NCBI RefSeq assembly: GCF_000181515.1 | Contig: NZ_ABCG01000006.1 | Coordinates: 124,001 to 188,000 of the forward strand | Direction: 5' to 3' | Source: Erythrobacter sp. SD-21 | GTDB lineage: Bacteria > Pseudomonadota > Alphaproteobacteria > Sphingomonadales > Sphingomonadaceae | Length of the DNA: 64,000 nucleotides | In this document: positions 53,534-60,930 of the stretch, piece by piece | Position numbering within the stretch: the stretch's first letter is position 1 | Layout: each line of letters begins with the position of its first letter | Translations under genes and position numbers: made by a program | Notes under the pieces: model-generated | The model's database searches: none | What the model saw: only the letters and a program-made list of their open reading frames with translations | Told to the model about the DNA's origin: nothing

Positions 53534-54754
53534 TCAGCGCCCCGTGCAGGAGGCGCAAACAAGGCCGCGCCCAAAGATCTCGTCATGCCCCTTTGCGCCA
53601 AGGTCTTCGGCTTCGCTGTCGAGCGCACTGCGCCAGCTGCGTCCTCGCGCGATTGCTTGCGAGGTGCGCGCGGCGACGAGGGGGGTGGCGAAGGAAGTTC
53701 CACGCAGTTCGACCCGGCGCCCCTTCGCGTTTCGGCCATAGATGTCGGCACCCGGGGCCGCGTAATCGAGATGGAGCGCGCGCCCCGCCTCGATCAGCGG
53801 CCGCCGCTTGCCATCGACCGCAGTGACGGCCACCACGCCCGTGTAGGAAGCGGGATAGGATGGCGGCGATGCAGGGCCGTCGTTACCGACCGCCGCGACC
53901 ACGACCGTACCCTTGCTCTGCGCCGCAGCGATGGAACGGCCCAGAACCGAATTGCGCGGTCCCACAAGACTGATCGTTACCACCTTGCTGCCCCGCGCGA
54001 CCAGCCAGCCGAGCCCCTTGGCAATGGCGAGGGCATTTCCGCCCGCCTTGTCCGTTCCATAGACATCGGCGACGCGGATAGGCCCGGCACCTGCGTAGGC
54101 CAGAAGCGATGCGACCGCACTACCGTGATTACTCGGATAGGGAGCTCCTTTCGCAAATCCGCGGATTTCGGAGACCTTGACCGCAGAACTGGGAGCACCA
54201 TCGATCATGCCGACCGGCGCCCCTGCGGAACTGGTCGAAGAAGCTGAGAGCGCAACTATTGCCACACCCGCATTGCCAGATTGAAAATGCAAATTGTCGG
54301 CGGAAATTTCGGCACCGGGAAGGAGGCCGCGCAATTCCTTTTGGCCCTCGGAGAGGCTCATGCCTTCCGGAACCCCGAGCCGCACGACAGCGAAGTCCAA
54401 CCCCTCGATATTTTCGCGAGAAAGAACCGTGAAGCCGCTCTGGCTCGCGCGCTCCAGCGCCTCCTCCGGCGCATCCATGACCAGCAATTCACCCCGACGC
54501 GCGGGCGCCCCGCTTACGTCGAGCTCGATTGCATCGCTGTTCCGCCTCACGAGGCGATCAATCCGCCGAAGCCGGTCGCGCGCGAGCTTTTCGACCTGCC
54601 GTTCGATCTCACGCGTGCTCCGCTCGAGGGTGTCATCGGCCTGGTCGAGCACCCCGCCAACATCGGGCACACCGACGCGAGGCAGCGAAACCTGCGCAGC
54701 CAAGGGGGCGGCTAGCAGCGCAAAAAGCGCACAAATGAGGAAAAAGGGACGCAT
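53534..54754 (-). CDS. Subtilisin-like (S8) serine protease, secreted
   Basis: 406 residues with a signal ending PLAAQ. A helical N-terminal part (about 25-190; probably inhibitory) leads to the S8 domain: Asp in VGMIDGAP, His in NHGSAVASLLAYAG, the oxyanion region VVVAAVGNDGPASPPSYPA, and Ser in LRGTSFATPLVAA. The C-terminus is FGRGLVCASCTGR with two Cys. It is divergent from the ECF sigma/anti-sigma pair; a protease that acts on the anti-sigma or on misfolded envelope proteins would fit. Its own promoter has the ECF motif 39 bases upstream. Confidence 0.88.
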   Translation of the reverse strand: MRPFFLICALFALLAAPLAAQVSLPRVGVPDVGGVLDQADDTLERSTREIERQVEKLARDRLRRIDRLVRRNSDAIELDVSGAPARRGELLVMDAPEEALERASQSGFTVLSRENIEGLDFAVVRLGVPEGMSLSEGQKELRGLLPGAEISADNLHFQSGNAGVAIVALSASSTSSAGAPVGMIDGAPSSAVKVSEIRGFAKGAPYPSNHGSAVASLLAYAGAGPIRVADVYGTDKAGGNALAIAKGLGWLVARGSKVVTISLVGPRNSVLGRSIAAAQSKGTVVVAAVGNDGPASPPSYPASYTGVVAVTAVDGKRRPLIEAGRALHLDYAAPGADIYGRNAKGRRVELRGTSFATPLVAARTSQAIARGRSWRSALDSEAEDLGAKGHDEIFGRGLVCASCTGR

Positions 54755-54792
54755 GGCTCTGTCGCTACTCCACTAAAACGCATTAAGCATGG

Positions 54793-54822
54793 ATGAAACG
54801 CATCGGGTCATCCGTTTAATCC
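54793..54822 (-). promoter_or_regulatory. Candidate ECF promoter of the subtilase gene
   Basis: Minus strand GGATTAA (54822-54816), 15 bases, CGTTTCAT (54800-54793). It lies in the 84-bp divergent region between the subtilase and the ECF sigma gene. Confidence 0.65.
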
Positions 54823-54838
54823 CTGGAAGGCAAAGACA

Positions 54839-55327
54839 CTGAGCACATCGTTCGAGTCCGACTTGTTGGCCTTGATGCCCCGGCTGCGCCGTTTTGCAGT
54901 CGGGCTCGCTGGCAATCCGTCCGACGGTGACGATCTTTGCCAGATGACGATCGAGCGCGCCCTGTCCAACCGGTCCAAATGGGCCGAGGGCACGCGGCTC
55001 GACAGCTGGATGTACCGGATCATGCGCAATATCTGGATCGATGAGGGCCGCAAGGTTACGCGAAGCCGCGAGACATTCGTGGCCGAAGAAGCCGGCGCAG
55101 GCGTCGGCGGTGACGGCGCACAGGAATCGGCAGTGGAATTGTCCAACATCGACCGCGCCATGCAGAAATTGCCCGAAGACCAGCGCGAAGCCGTGCTGCT
55201 CGTTATGGTCGAAGGCTACGCATATAAGGAGGCCGCCGAAATCGTGGGCTGCCCCGTGGGGACACTGAACTCGCGTCTCGTACGCGGGCGCGACGCGTTG
55301 ATGGGCTTCCTGGGAGAAACAACATGA
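54839..55327 (+). CDS. ECF sigma factor, probable CTG start
   Basis: About 162 residues if translation starts at CTG 54839 (reading STSFESDLLALMPRLRRFA after the first residue). Region 2: GDDLCQMTIERAL and LDSWMYRIMRNIWIDEGRK; region 4: LPEDQREAVLLVMVEGYAYK and EAAEIVGCPVGTLNSRLVRG. The nearest ATG (54875) would cut off the first helix; TTG codons at 54863 and 54866 would cut part of it. GGAAGG lies ten bases before the CTG. No ATG or GTG exists in frame back to the stop at 54794. The next gene, an anti-sigma factor, overlaps its end. Confidence 0.88.
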   Translation: MSTSFESDLLALMPRLRRFAVGLAGNPSDGDDLCQMTIERALSNRSKWAEGTRLDSWMYRIMRNIWIDEGRKVTRSRETFVAEEAGAGVGGDGAQESAVELSNIDRAMQKLPEDQREAVLLVMVEGYAYKEAAEIVGCPVGTLNSRLVRGRDALMGFLGETT

Positions 55328-56034
55328 GCATCACCAGCGAAGAACTCGCGGCTTTTGCCGACGGTCAGCTCTCGGGTGAGCGCGAGACTGAAGTGGCAGC
55401 CGCAGTCGCTGCCGATTCCGCATTGATGGAAGAGGTTGCCAAACATCGCGCGCTCAAGACGATGCTCAAGGGCCATTTCGAGCCGATCGCCGAAGAACCG
55501 GTCCCTGAGCAGCTTGCGGCAATGCTGCAGCCGACTGCAAAGACCGAAGCTCCGGCAGAAGTCGTCAATTTCGCCGCAGCAAAAGAGCGCCGCGATGAGA
55601 AGCGCAAGATACCGCGCTGGGGCTGGATTGCTGGTCCTGCCCTCGCTGCATCCCTCGCCATCGCCGTCTTCTTGCCGCGCGGCGGTGAAGGACCCGAAGG
55701 CTATGCCGATACCGAGCTCGCTTCTGCGCTCGACCAGACACTGGTCGCCGAGCAGCAGCGAGATGCCGATACGCGTATCCTGCTGAGCTTCCGCAATGCT
55801 GACGCCGAATTCTGCCGGGCCTTCAGTGGCTCGGAAGGTGGCGGCATCGCCTGCCGCGACGAGGCTGGCTGGAAACTGGAAGCACTCGGGGAAGGCAGCG
55901 AAGCATCGGAAACCGAATACAGTATGGCTGGAGCCGGCGATGGCGAGATCCTCGCGATCGCACAGGAACTCGCCGCAGGTCCTGCACTCGATGCCGAAGC
56001 AGAAGCGGCCGCCCGCGAAGCGGGCTGGCGCTAG
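55324..56034 (+). CDS. Membrane anti-sigma factor
   Basis: 236 residues. N-terminal sigma-binding helices (MSITSEELAAFADGQLSGER, ALMEEVAKHRALKTMLKGHF), one membrane helix near residues 99-117 (WIAGPALAASLAIAVFLP), then a periplasmic domain with Cys (about 164 and 177). The classic HxxxCxxC zinc motif is absent. ATGA overlaps the sigma gene stop. It should hold the ECF sigma at the membrane until an envelope signal, perhaps proteolysis, releases it. Confidence 0.85.
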   Translation: MSITSEELAAFADGQLSGERETEVAAAVAADSALMEEVAKHRALKTMLKGHFEPIAEEPVPEQLAAMLQPTAKTEAPAEVVNFAAAKERRDEKRKIPRWGWIAGPALAASLAIAVFLPRGGEGPEGYADTELASALDQTLVAEQQRDADTRILLSFRNADAEFCRAFSGSEGGGIACRDEAGWKLEALGEGSEASETEYSMAGAGDGEILAIAQELAAGPALDAEAEAAAREAGWR

Positions 56035-56059
56035 GACCGGTTCCCACCCTCCCCCAGGC

Positions 56060-56098
56060 AAGGCCGCGCTCCCCAACGGGATCGCGGCCTTACTTTTG
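56060..56098 (+). terminator. Intrinsic terminator of the sigma/anti-sigma operon
   Basis: AAGGCCGCG pairs with CGCGGCCTT around a 14-base loop and is followed by ACTTTTG, 25 bp after the anti-sigma stop. Confidence 0.7.
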
Positions 56099-56120
56099 CG
56101 GGTCTATCGCCGCAGGCACG

Positions 56121-56155
56121 AAAAAGGAAGGACCGGCGGGACGACCGATCCTTCC
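56121..56155 (-). terminator. Intrinsic terminator of the 114-aa secreted protein gene
   Basis: On the minus strand GGAAGGATCGG and CCGGTCCTTCC pair over 11 bp with one G-U, followed by TTTTTC. Confidence 0.75.
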
Positions 56156-56209
56156 TAGAGGGTCGGTCTCGTGCAGGAACACGCGAGACCGCGGGAGTTC
56201 GTCAGGGGA

Positions 56210-56554
56210 TTATTCGACCACGATCACCTGGCCGTAGCGATAGCCACGTTCGGCCATTTCCTTGATGTAGTGCTCGCGCTCGCCCTTGAGTTCGTGACCA
56301 TATTCTTCCCACGCATCGCGCAGGTCTTCGATGTCCGAGGCGCGGCGAAGGTCGCTCGTGAGCTCTTTCTGTGCTTCGGTGATGTCGATGCGGTAGTCGA
56401 ACCAGAAGCGGTTCTCGATCCCGGCGATCGGGCTGGAAATGATCTGCGCCTCTTGGTCGCGGGCGTATTTTTCTTCATGCAGCATGGGGACCGCGGCTGT
56501 CGCGGCAGTGGCAAGGCCGAGGACGATCATCGGCAGGGTAGCGGTGAATTTCAT
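56210..56554 (-). CDS. Small secreted protein of unknown function
   Basis: 114 residues from MKFTATLPMIVLGLATAATA, a signal peptide, followed by a mostly helical, charged mature part (ITEAQKELTSDLRRASDIED, EEYGHELKGEREHYIKEMAE). No domain recognised. It follows the anti-sigma gene in convergent orientation and has the GGATTAA-N15-CGTTTTCC promoter 46 bases upstream, so it is probably another target of the neighbouring sigma factor. Confidence 0.75.
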   Translation of the reverse strand: MKFTATLPMIVLGLATAATAAVPMLHEEKYARDQEAQIISSPIAGIENRFWFDYRIDITEAQKELTSDLRRASDIEDLRDAWEEYGHELKGEREHYIKEMAERGYRYGQVIVVE

Positions 56555-56599
56555 GACGTTCTCCTTTTGCGGCCGGGCGCCCCTGCGACCGGCTTGAAA

Positions 56600-56629
56600 G
56601 GAAAACGGACGGACGTGACCGCTTAATCC
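56600..56629 (-). promoter_or_regulatory. Candidate ECF promoter of the 114-aa secreted protein
   Basis: Minus strand GGATTAA (56629-56623), 15 bases, CGTTTTCC (56607-56600), then TTTCAAG as at the other sites. Confidence 0.7.
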
Positions 56630-56737
56630 ATCCGCTGGCACATTTTTTATGCGCAACGGCAAGAACAGGGGGCCGCTCCTTATGGAGCGCAAATGCTCGC
56701 CGCATTTCGATAAGCGCATTAGCCGAATTATCCGCAC

Positions 56738-56818
56738 CCCACCCAGTTCCTGACTGATTTACCGAGCGGGCGCTCTGCCAAAAGCGGACAGGCAGCTAAC
56801 GACCCGATAGCGGTCATC
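56738..56818 (+). repeat. Dispersed intergenic repeat, copy D
   Basis: CCCACCCAGTTCCTGACTGA, TTTACCGAGCGGGCGCTCTG, and AGCTAACGACCCGATAGCGG near its end, which is 47 bases from the stop of the minus-strand CHRD gene. It occupies most of the gap between the candidate promoter and the CHRD gene; nothing else seen. Confidence 0.75.
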
Positions 56819-56864
56819 GTAAAGTAATGTTCGCGCTCCAGCTTCTGTCGACCGAAGCGTGGCC

Positions 56865-57311
56865 TCAATCAATACTCAGTTGGCCGCGGATCGCGCCATT
56901 AGGATAATCCGACGTATGGACTTGGACGTAATATTGCTGCGGTCCAGAAGTCAGAATTTCGTCGGCGAGACCAGTGCGCTCGACACAGCCGTTCCAGCCT
57001 TGCCCTTCAGCACCCTCCAAAGCGGCTACCACAGGCCCATTCTGACCTGCCACACCGCGATGGATATGCGCGCCAGTAGCGGCACCGATATTGCGGACGT
57101 TCCAAACATTATAGCAGACCGCATCCGTGTCGCGGGTAACGGTCACCTGGGCTACCGCAGTTCCGTCTGGGTCGCCTGTTCCCACAACTGATGCACCGTT
57201 CAATTCCGCGTCATAGGTTGCTTCCACGAACCCGACGGTGTCGCTATCAATTGTCGAGCAAGCAGCGAGGGAAGACAGGGCGGCCAGCGACGTAAGGCTG
57301 CGAATAATCAT
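56865..57311 (-). CDS. CHRD-domain lipoprotein
   Basis: 148 residues with a lipoprotein signal (LAALSSLAACST, Cys near 18). The chordin-like CHRD repeat is visible: ATYDAELNGASVVGTGDPDG, CYNVWNVRNIGAATGAHIHR, and YYVQVHTSDYPNGAIRGQL. Such proteins are beta-rich and extracytoplasmic; role in bacteria unknown. Confidence 0.85.
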   Translation of the reverse strand: MIIRSLTSLAALSSLAACSTIDSDTVGFVEATYDAELNGASVVGTGDPDGTAVAQVTVTRDTDAVCYNVWNVRNIGAATGAHIHRGVAGQNGPVVAALEGAEGQGWNGCVERTGLADEILTSGPQQYYVQVHTSDYPNGAIRGQLSID

Positions 57312-57377
57312 TAGCGTTCCCCTTGTTTAAAATAATGGACTTGTCGGTCATCTGACCGCGCGCGCAAGTGGTGCGCC

Positions 57378-58112
57378 CTAGAGGTCGATCTTTTCGCGTG
57401 CAGTCATAAATGTCCTATTCGGTGCACCTACGCCGGCTGCGACTACCGCAGCCACTAATGAGAGCAGCGAGGCAAAAAACGCGTACCAGCTAGCTGCAGA
57501 GAGTGCGTCCAGCGCATTCTCGGCAGTTTGTCCTGCTTGTGCGCGAAGCTGCTCTTCGTCCACGCTTGCGATCTCGCCTTCTACCGCATCGACTGCTTCT
57601 TCGGCACGATTCATCGCCTCTTCACGGGACACACCGCCCGGCTCGAGCACGGCTTCAGTACCAGTCCGCGCGGCAGTGGCTGCCGCCTCAGCAGCACCTG
57701 ACACAGCGCCCATCGCTGTGTTGGCTACGGAACCAGCTGTGCTCGCAGAAAACCAGAGCATGACAATCGTCAGAAGACCCCAGACGCTGGCGCCATGGGC
57801 GTTTGCGGAGCGCTTTTCAGGGATGCCCGACAGATGGCCGGCTACATAGCCTCCCACAGCCAGCGCAATTATACTGGTGACGACCCACCAAATACCGGCA
57901 CCAATTCCTACGCCATCGAAAGCAGAACCTTGTTGGGGGTCAATTGCACGGAATCCGAAAGCAGTACCTAGCATTCCCAAAAGCGCGATCAATCCCAGCG
58001 CGATGACCGTTCCAGAAAAGATTGCGCCCCATGAAACGCGGCTCAATAAGGCCGGTGCATCCGTAGTGCTCAAAATTTCCGCGTTACTTTCAGACTGTTC
58101 GAATCCCGCCAT
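57378..58112 (-). CDS. Four-helix membrane protein, probable stress-response target
   Basis: 244 residues from MAGFEQSESN, with GAGGAGACGAG upstream of the ATG. Membrane helices near residues 30-55, 72-93, 110-130 and 215-240 flank an Ala/Glu-rich loop (about 135-205; EAMNRAEEAVDAVEGEIASV). The opening SWGAIFSGTVIALGLIALLG occurs in hypothetical membrane proteins sometimes labelled PhnA-like; function unknown. It has an EcfG-type promoter 37 bases upstream, which places it in the GSR regulon. Confidence 0.75.
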   Translation of the reverse strand: MAGFEQSESNAEILSTTDAPALLSRVSWGAIFSGTVIALGLIALLGMLGTAFGFRAIDPQQGSAFDGVGIGAGIWWVVTSIIALAVGGYVAGHLSGIPEKRSANAHGASVWGLLTIVMLWFSASTAGSVANTAMGAVSGAAEAAATAARTGTEAVLEPGGVSREEAMNRAEEAVDAVEGEIASVDEEQLRAQAGQTAENALDALSAASWYAFFASLLSLVAAVVAAGVGAPNRTFMTAREKIDL

Positions 58113-58148
58113 TTCTCGTCTCCTCGATCTATTTCTTTCTGAAAGATG

Positions 58149-58173
58149 AACGAATCGTGACATTTCGGGTTCC
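58149..58173 (-). promoter_or_regulatory. EcfG-type promoter of the four-helix membrane protein
   Basis: Minus strand GGAAC (58173-58169), 16 bases, CGTT (58152-58149), 37 bases upstream of the ATG; same pattern as nepR and phyR. Confidence 0.8.
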
Positions 58174-58405
58174 ATCTTTCCCGATGGGATGCGTGGGTAT
58201 GATTGAGGGCTAACGGTTCAGGCTGAATATGGCTGCCCCCTGTTTGGCATGGCCGCGCTTAATTTCTAGCGGGAGGGGCTCGGTTGATCTCCGGACTTCT
58301 TTTGCAGGCACTCGCAGCTGTCGATTCTCTCGGTTTCACGGGAGGCATCGCGCACCGTCGCCTGTTTTGTTGGCTTCGTTAAAGACACTTCCTCAGTGAC
58401 CGCAT

Positions 58406-58490
58406 CCCACCCTAGTTCGCGACGCCTTCACCGAGCTGGCGCTGTGCCACTAGCGGACGGTCAGCTCACGACCCGGATGCGGACCATCAC
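58406..58490 (+). repeat. Dispersed intergenic repeat, copy E
   Basis: CCCACCCTAGTTCGCGAC, CACCGAGCTGGCGCTGTGCC and CAGCTCACGACCCGGATGCG. The conserved end is 80 bases from the stop of the minus-strand barrel gene. The rest of the 457-bp gap (58113-58569) holds only the EcfG-type promoter. Confidence 0.72.
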
Positions 58491-58569
58491 TAAATCTTGT
58501 CTCCATGTCCTCTAGTTGCTCTGATTTCGGACATTCAGATGGTAGCTCTGTGGTCTCGAAAGCTGCCGG

Positions 58570-59376
58570 TCAAAATCCAATTCCGATCCTGAGCCCGAGA
58601 CGAGCGTCTGGAGCATCGCTGGACAATCCGGCGCGGGCATCGACACCCAAGCGAATGCGAGTGGAAAGGCTGGTGTCCAAACCTACACCGAGTGATTGAT
58701 GGTCTTCGACATTGGCGGTGGCCGATTGCTCGTAACTATAGGATGCTGTAACCGAACTCGTGTTGCTCAGAAGGAAATGACTGCCCACGCGTCCGGCTAC
58801 GGTGTTTTGGACATCGAAGCCTTCGAGTTCGCCAACGACCGTGTAACTGGCAGAAGCGAAGGGAACGGTCCGCCCAGTTCGCCGCGAGACTTGACCGCTC
58901 ACTCCATAATCGAGCTCGCCTGTTCCCAAGGCTTTTTCTCGAGAAGCGGTAGGAACCTTCACGTGGCCGGCGACAAACGCGTCAAAACTTCCTATTGGGA
59001 ATGCGTATCCGCCCTGCAGGATGAGATCACCGATACCTTCTCGGGTAACCTCGCGAGACTGCGTAGATGGCTGAGAGAGAAGCGGTGTGCCAAGCACGCC
59101 GCCATTGCTGACGATGAGCTCCTCGGGCGCTGTTGTGACCACATATGGGATAAAAGTGGCAAGAGAGAAACGACCGGAACGTGCAGAGATTCCAGTGCTC
59201 AGGGAAACGGTTTCATAGCCTTGGCCATTTACATTCCCGGAGGCATACTTGGCGCCAGCCAACAAGGTAACATCCGTTTCAGAGACCTCTTCAGTATTTG
59301 GCGCTACTTCTGCCTCTTGAGCGGCTGCTGGGACGCCCAGGCTAATTGAGATGAGAGTTAGTATTGCGTTCCGCAT
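58570..59376 (-). CDS. Outer-membrane beta-barrel protein
   Basis: 268 residues with a signal ending PAAAQ. Alternating hydrophobic strands throughout (YETVSLSTGISARSGRFSLA, LGVGLDTSLSTRIRLGVDAR) and a terminal LGLRIGIGF, with Phe last, mark an outer-membrane barrel. Features such as REGIGDLILQGGYAFPIGSF recall the phenol-degradation/meta-pathway transporter-like family, but function is not certain. Confidence 0.75.
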   Translation of the reverse strand: MRNAILTLISISLGVPAAAQEAEVAPNTEEVSETDVTLLAGAKYASGNVNGQGYETVSLSTGISARSGRFSLATFIPYVVTTAPEELIVSNGGVLGTPLLSQPSTQSREVTREGIGDLILQGGYAFPIGSFDAFVAGHVKVPTASREKALGTGELDYGVSGQVSRRTGRTVPFASASYTVVGELEGFDVQNTVAGRVGSHFLLSNTSSVTASYSYEQSATANVEDHQSLGVGLDTSLSTRIRLGVDARAGLSSDAPDARLGLRIGIGF

Positions 59377-59414
59377 GGCGATCCCTTTGTCTGAAACTTC
59401 GTGTGCAGGCTTGG

Positions 59415-59450
59415 CGAAAAGGCCGGGTCACCTTTTGAGGCGATCCGGCC
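59415..59450 (-). terminator. Probable terminator of PRC-like paralog 2
   Basis: Minus strand GGCCGGATC and GACCCGGCC pair with one mismatch, followed by TTTTC. Located 22 bp after the stop. Confidence 0.55.
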
Positions 59451-59472
59451 TTCGCTTCTTCGTGGCGGCTGC

Positions 59473-60297
59473 TTATTCAGTGCCGCTCGCGTCTGCGGCA
59501 GCCTCGCTGGAAGCTGAGCCGCCGGCCTGACCTGCGATGAGAAGGGTGCCGCTAGCCGTCAGATTTCCGGCTAGAATGGTCGTGAGACCGTCTTTGGTCT
59601 CGACGACCAGTTGGCGCACCTCGCCGCTGCGGGTGGCGACAATGTCGCGCACGGTGCCGAGGTGCTCGCCCGACGGGAGCTGGACCGGCATGCCCGGGGC
59701 TACGGCAAAGGAACCTTCGCCTTGCGCTGCGCCGCTGCCTGAAAGGGCGAAGACGCCGCTGTCGATCATGCCTGCGCCAGCAGCCACACCGCTAGCTGAA
59801 GCGGCAATGCTGCCAGCTTGGCCAGTTGCGCCAGAAGCGCGCTGGCGGGCTGAGCTGGCGGCGGAGGTCGCGACGTTGCCCACTGTTGAAGCTGTTCCAC
59901 GTACTGTGCCGGTCACAGCATCGGTGCTGATCAACTGAGCATTGGCGCTACCCGAACCCGCGGCATCGGCAGAGCCCGAGGCATTGCCAGACGCCTGGCC
60001 GCCAGGCGTGTCGAGCAGTTGGCTGGTGGTTGCATCTAGGCTTGTGTCCGCGCTGCGGTCGATGGCAACGCTGCCATTTTCTCGGTCAACATTTTGGCTG
60101 CCGCGCGTGGCGGCATCGGCGCGGAGCGTGCCGCGGGTCGTCGAACGCACGGTTTCCGTCGGTGCACGAACAGTGGAATCGATCTTGCCGTTAAGCGACC
60201 CAGTAACGCCCGCCGGGCCGCCGCCTCCAAGCAGTTGGGCGTGGGCAGGAGCTGCAATCAGGGTAAGCGCCGAAGCGGTAAGCACGAGAGTCTTCAT
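59473..60297 (-). CDS. Secreted low-complexity protein with PRC-barrel-like segment (paralog 2)
   Basis: 274 residues, signal ending APAHAQ. Same architecture as the 52561-53421 protein: LLGGGGPAGVTGSLNGKIDS, STTRGTLRADAATRGSQNVD, LDATTSQLLDTPGG, and VQLPSGEHLGTVRDIVATRS with GEVRQLVVE. The promoter motif upstream is also shared, as is a fragment of the subtilase 3' end beyond it, so the block was copied as a unit. Function unknown; secreted, probably structural or surface-associated. Confidence 0.75.
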   Translation of the reverse strand: MKTLVLTASALTLIAAPAHAQLLGGGGPAGVTGSLNGKIDSTVRAPTETVRSTTRGTLRADAATRGSQNVDRENGSVAIDRSADTSLDATTSQLLDTPGGQASGNASGSADAAGSGSANAQLISTDAVTGTVRGTASTVGNVATSAASSARQRASGATGQAGSIAASASGVAAGAGMIDSGVFALSGSGAAQGEGSFAVAPGMPVQLPSGEHLGTVRDIVATRSGEVRQLVVETKDGLTTILAGNLTASGTLLIAGQAGGSASSEAAADASGTE

Positions 60298-60351
60298 GGT
60301 CGGTTCCTTTCTATTTGCGGATGCAAAGGGCGTCGGTGCATCCGCTTGAAG

Positions 60352-60381
60352 GGAAAACGGGTGGACTGCGGCGATTAATCC
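60352..60381 (-). promoter_or_regulatory. Candidate ECF promoter of PRC-like paralog 2
   Basis: Minus strand GGATTAA (60381-60375), 15 bases, CGTTTTCC (60359-60352), then CTTCAAGCGGATGCA, as at the paralog 1 site. Confidence 0.7.
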
Positions 60382-60399
60382 ATCGAAGTCCAAAAAATC

Positions 60400-60456
60400 T
60401 CAACGTCTCGTACAGGCGGCGCAAACGAACCCCTGCCGTATTTGTCGTCACTCATC
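60400..60456 (-). pseudogene. Remnant of the 3' end of a subtilase gene
   Basis: On the minus strand the end reads GFVCAACTRR and a TGA at 60402-60400, like GLVCASCTGR at the end of the intact subtilase (53534). The distance to the promoter motif is nearly the same (18 versus 20 bases). Upstream the frame is broken (DDKYG in another frame) and similarity fades. The rest of 60298-60930 contains a tandem repeat but no gene I support. Confidence 0.5.
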
Positions 60457-60694
60457 TTCGTCGAGCTAGCGATGAACAAGGACCGGTCGGGCGGGGAACG
60501 ACCCAATTTCAGCCATATCGCGACATCCCAGACCAACGTGACGTCGGGCGTGCTCATGTGACCGTAGCTCAACGTGGGCGCTAGGGTCCAGACGACTGGC
60601 TGTCGAATATAGCTTCGAGCGGCTGCTAAAAAGTGCTGCAATTCGGAACGCCAAAGAGAGAGATTGATCGTGCTTCCCGTTTTCAATTGGATTG

Positions 60695-60744
60695 AGTGCC
60701 GGGAGAGACACTGCAAAGCAGTGCCGGGAGAGACACTGCAAAGC
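60695..60744 (+). repeat. Perfect 25-bp tandem duplication
   Basis: Two identical adjacent copies of a 25-base unit starting AGTGCCGGGAGAGACACTGC, at 60695-60719 and 60720-60744. Confidence 0.9.
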
Positions 60745-60930
60745 GCTCGCCCAACTCAGCTTGGCCCGATGCTCTGTACATGCGGAGCTCTCTCACTTGG
60801 TTGTTCACGATTAAAAGCCCGAGCGCCCCCGGGAGCTGGCTAGGAAAAGGAGCGTCCAGTTTTTCGGAACGAAAAGGGCCGCTCACCCTTGATCAGGTGA
60901 CAACATTCACCGTCAATCAGGAGTGTTCTT

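Noticed and set aside
60866..60890. EcfG promoter upstream of the fasciclin gene
   Set aside because: GGAAC is exact and the spacing is 16, but the second box is CCTT, not CGTT. Left as a weak possibility only.
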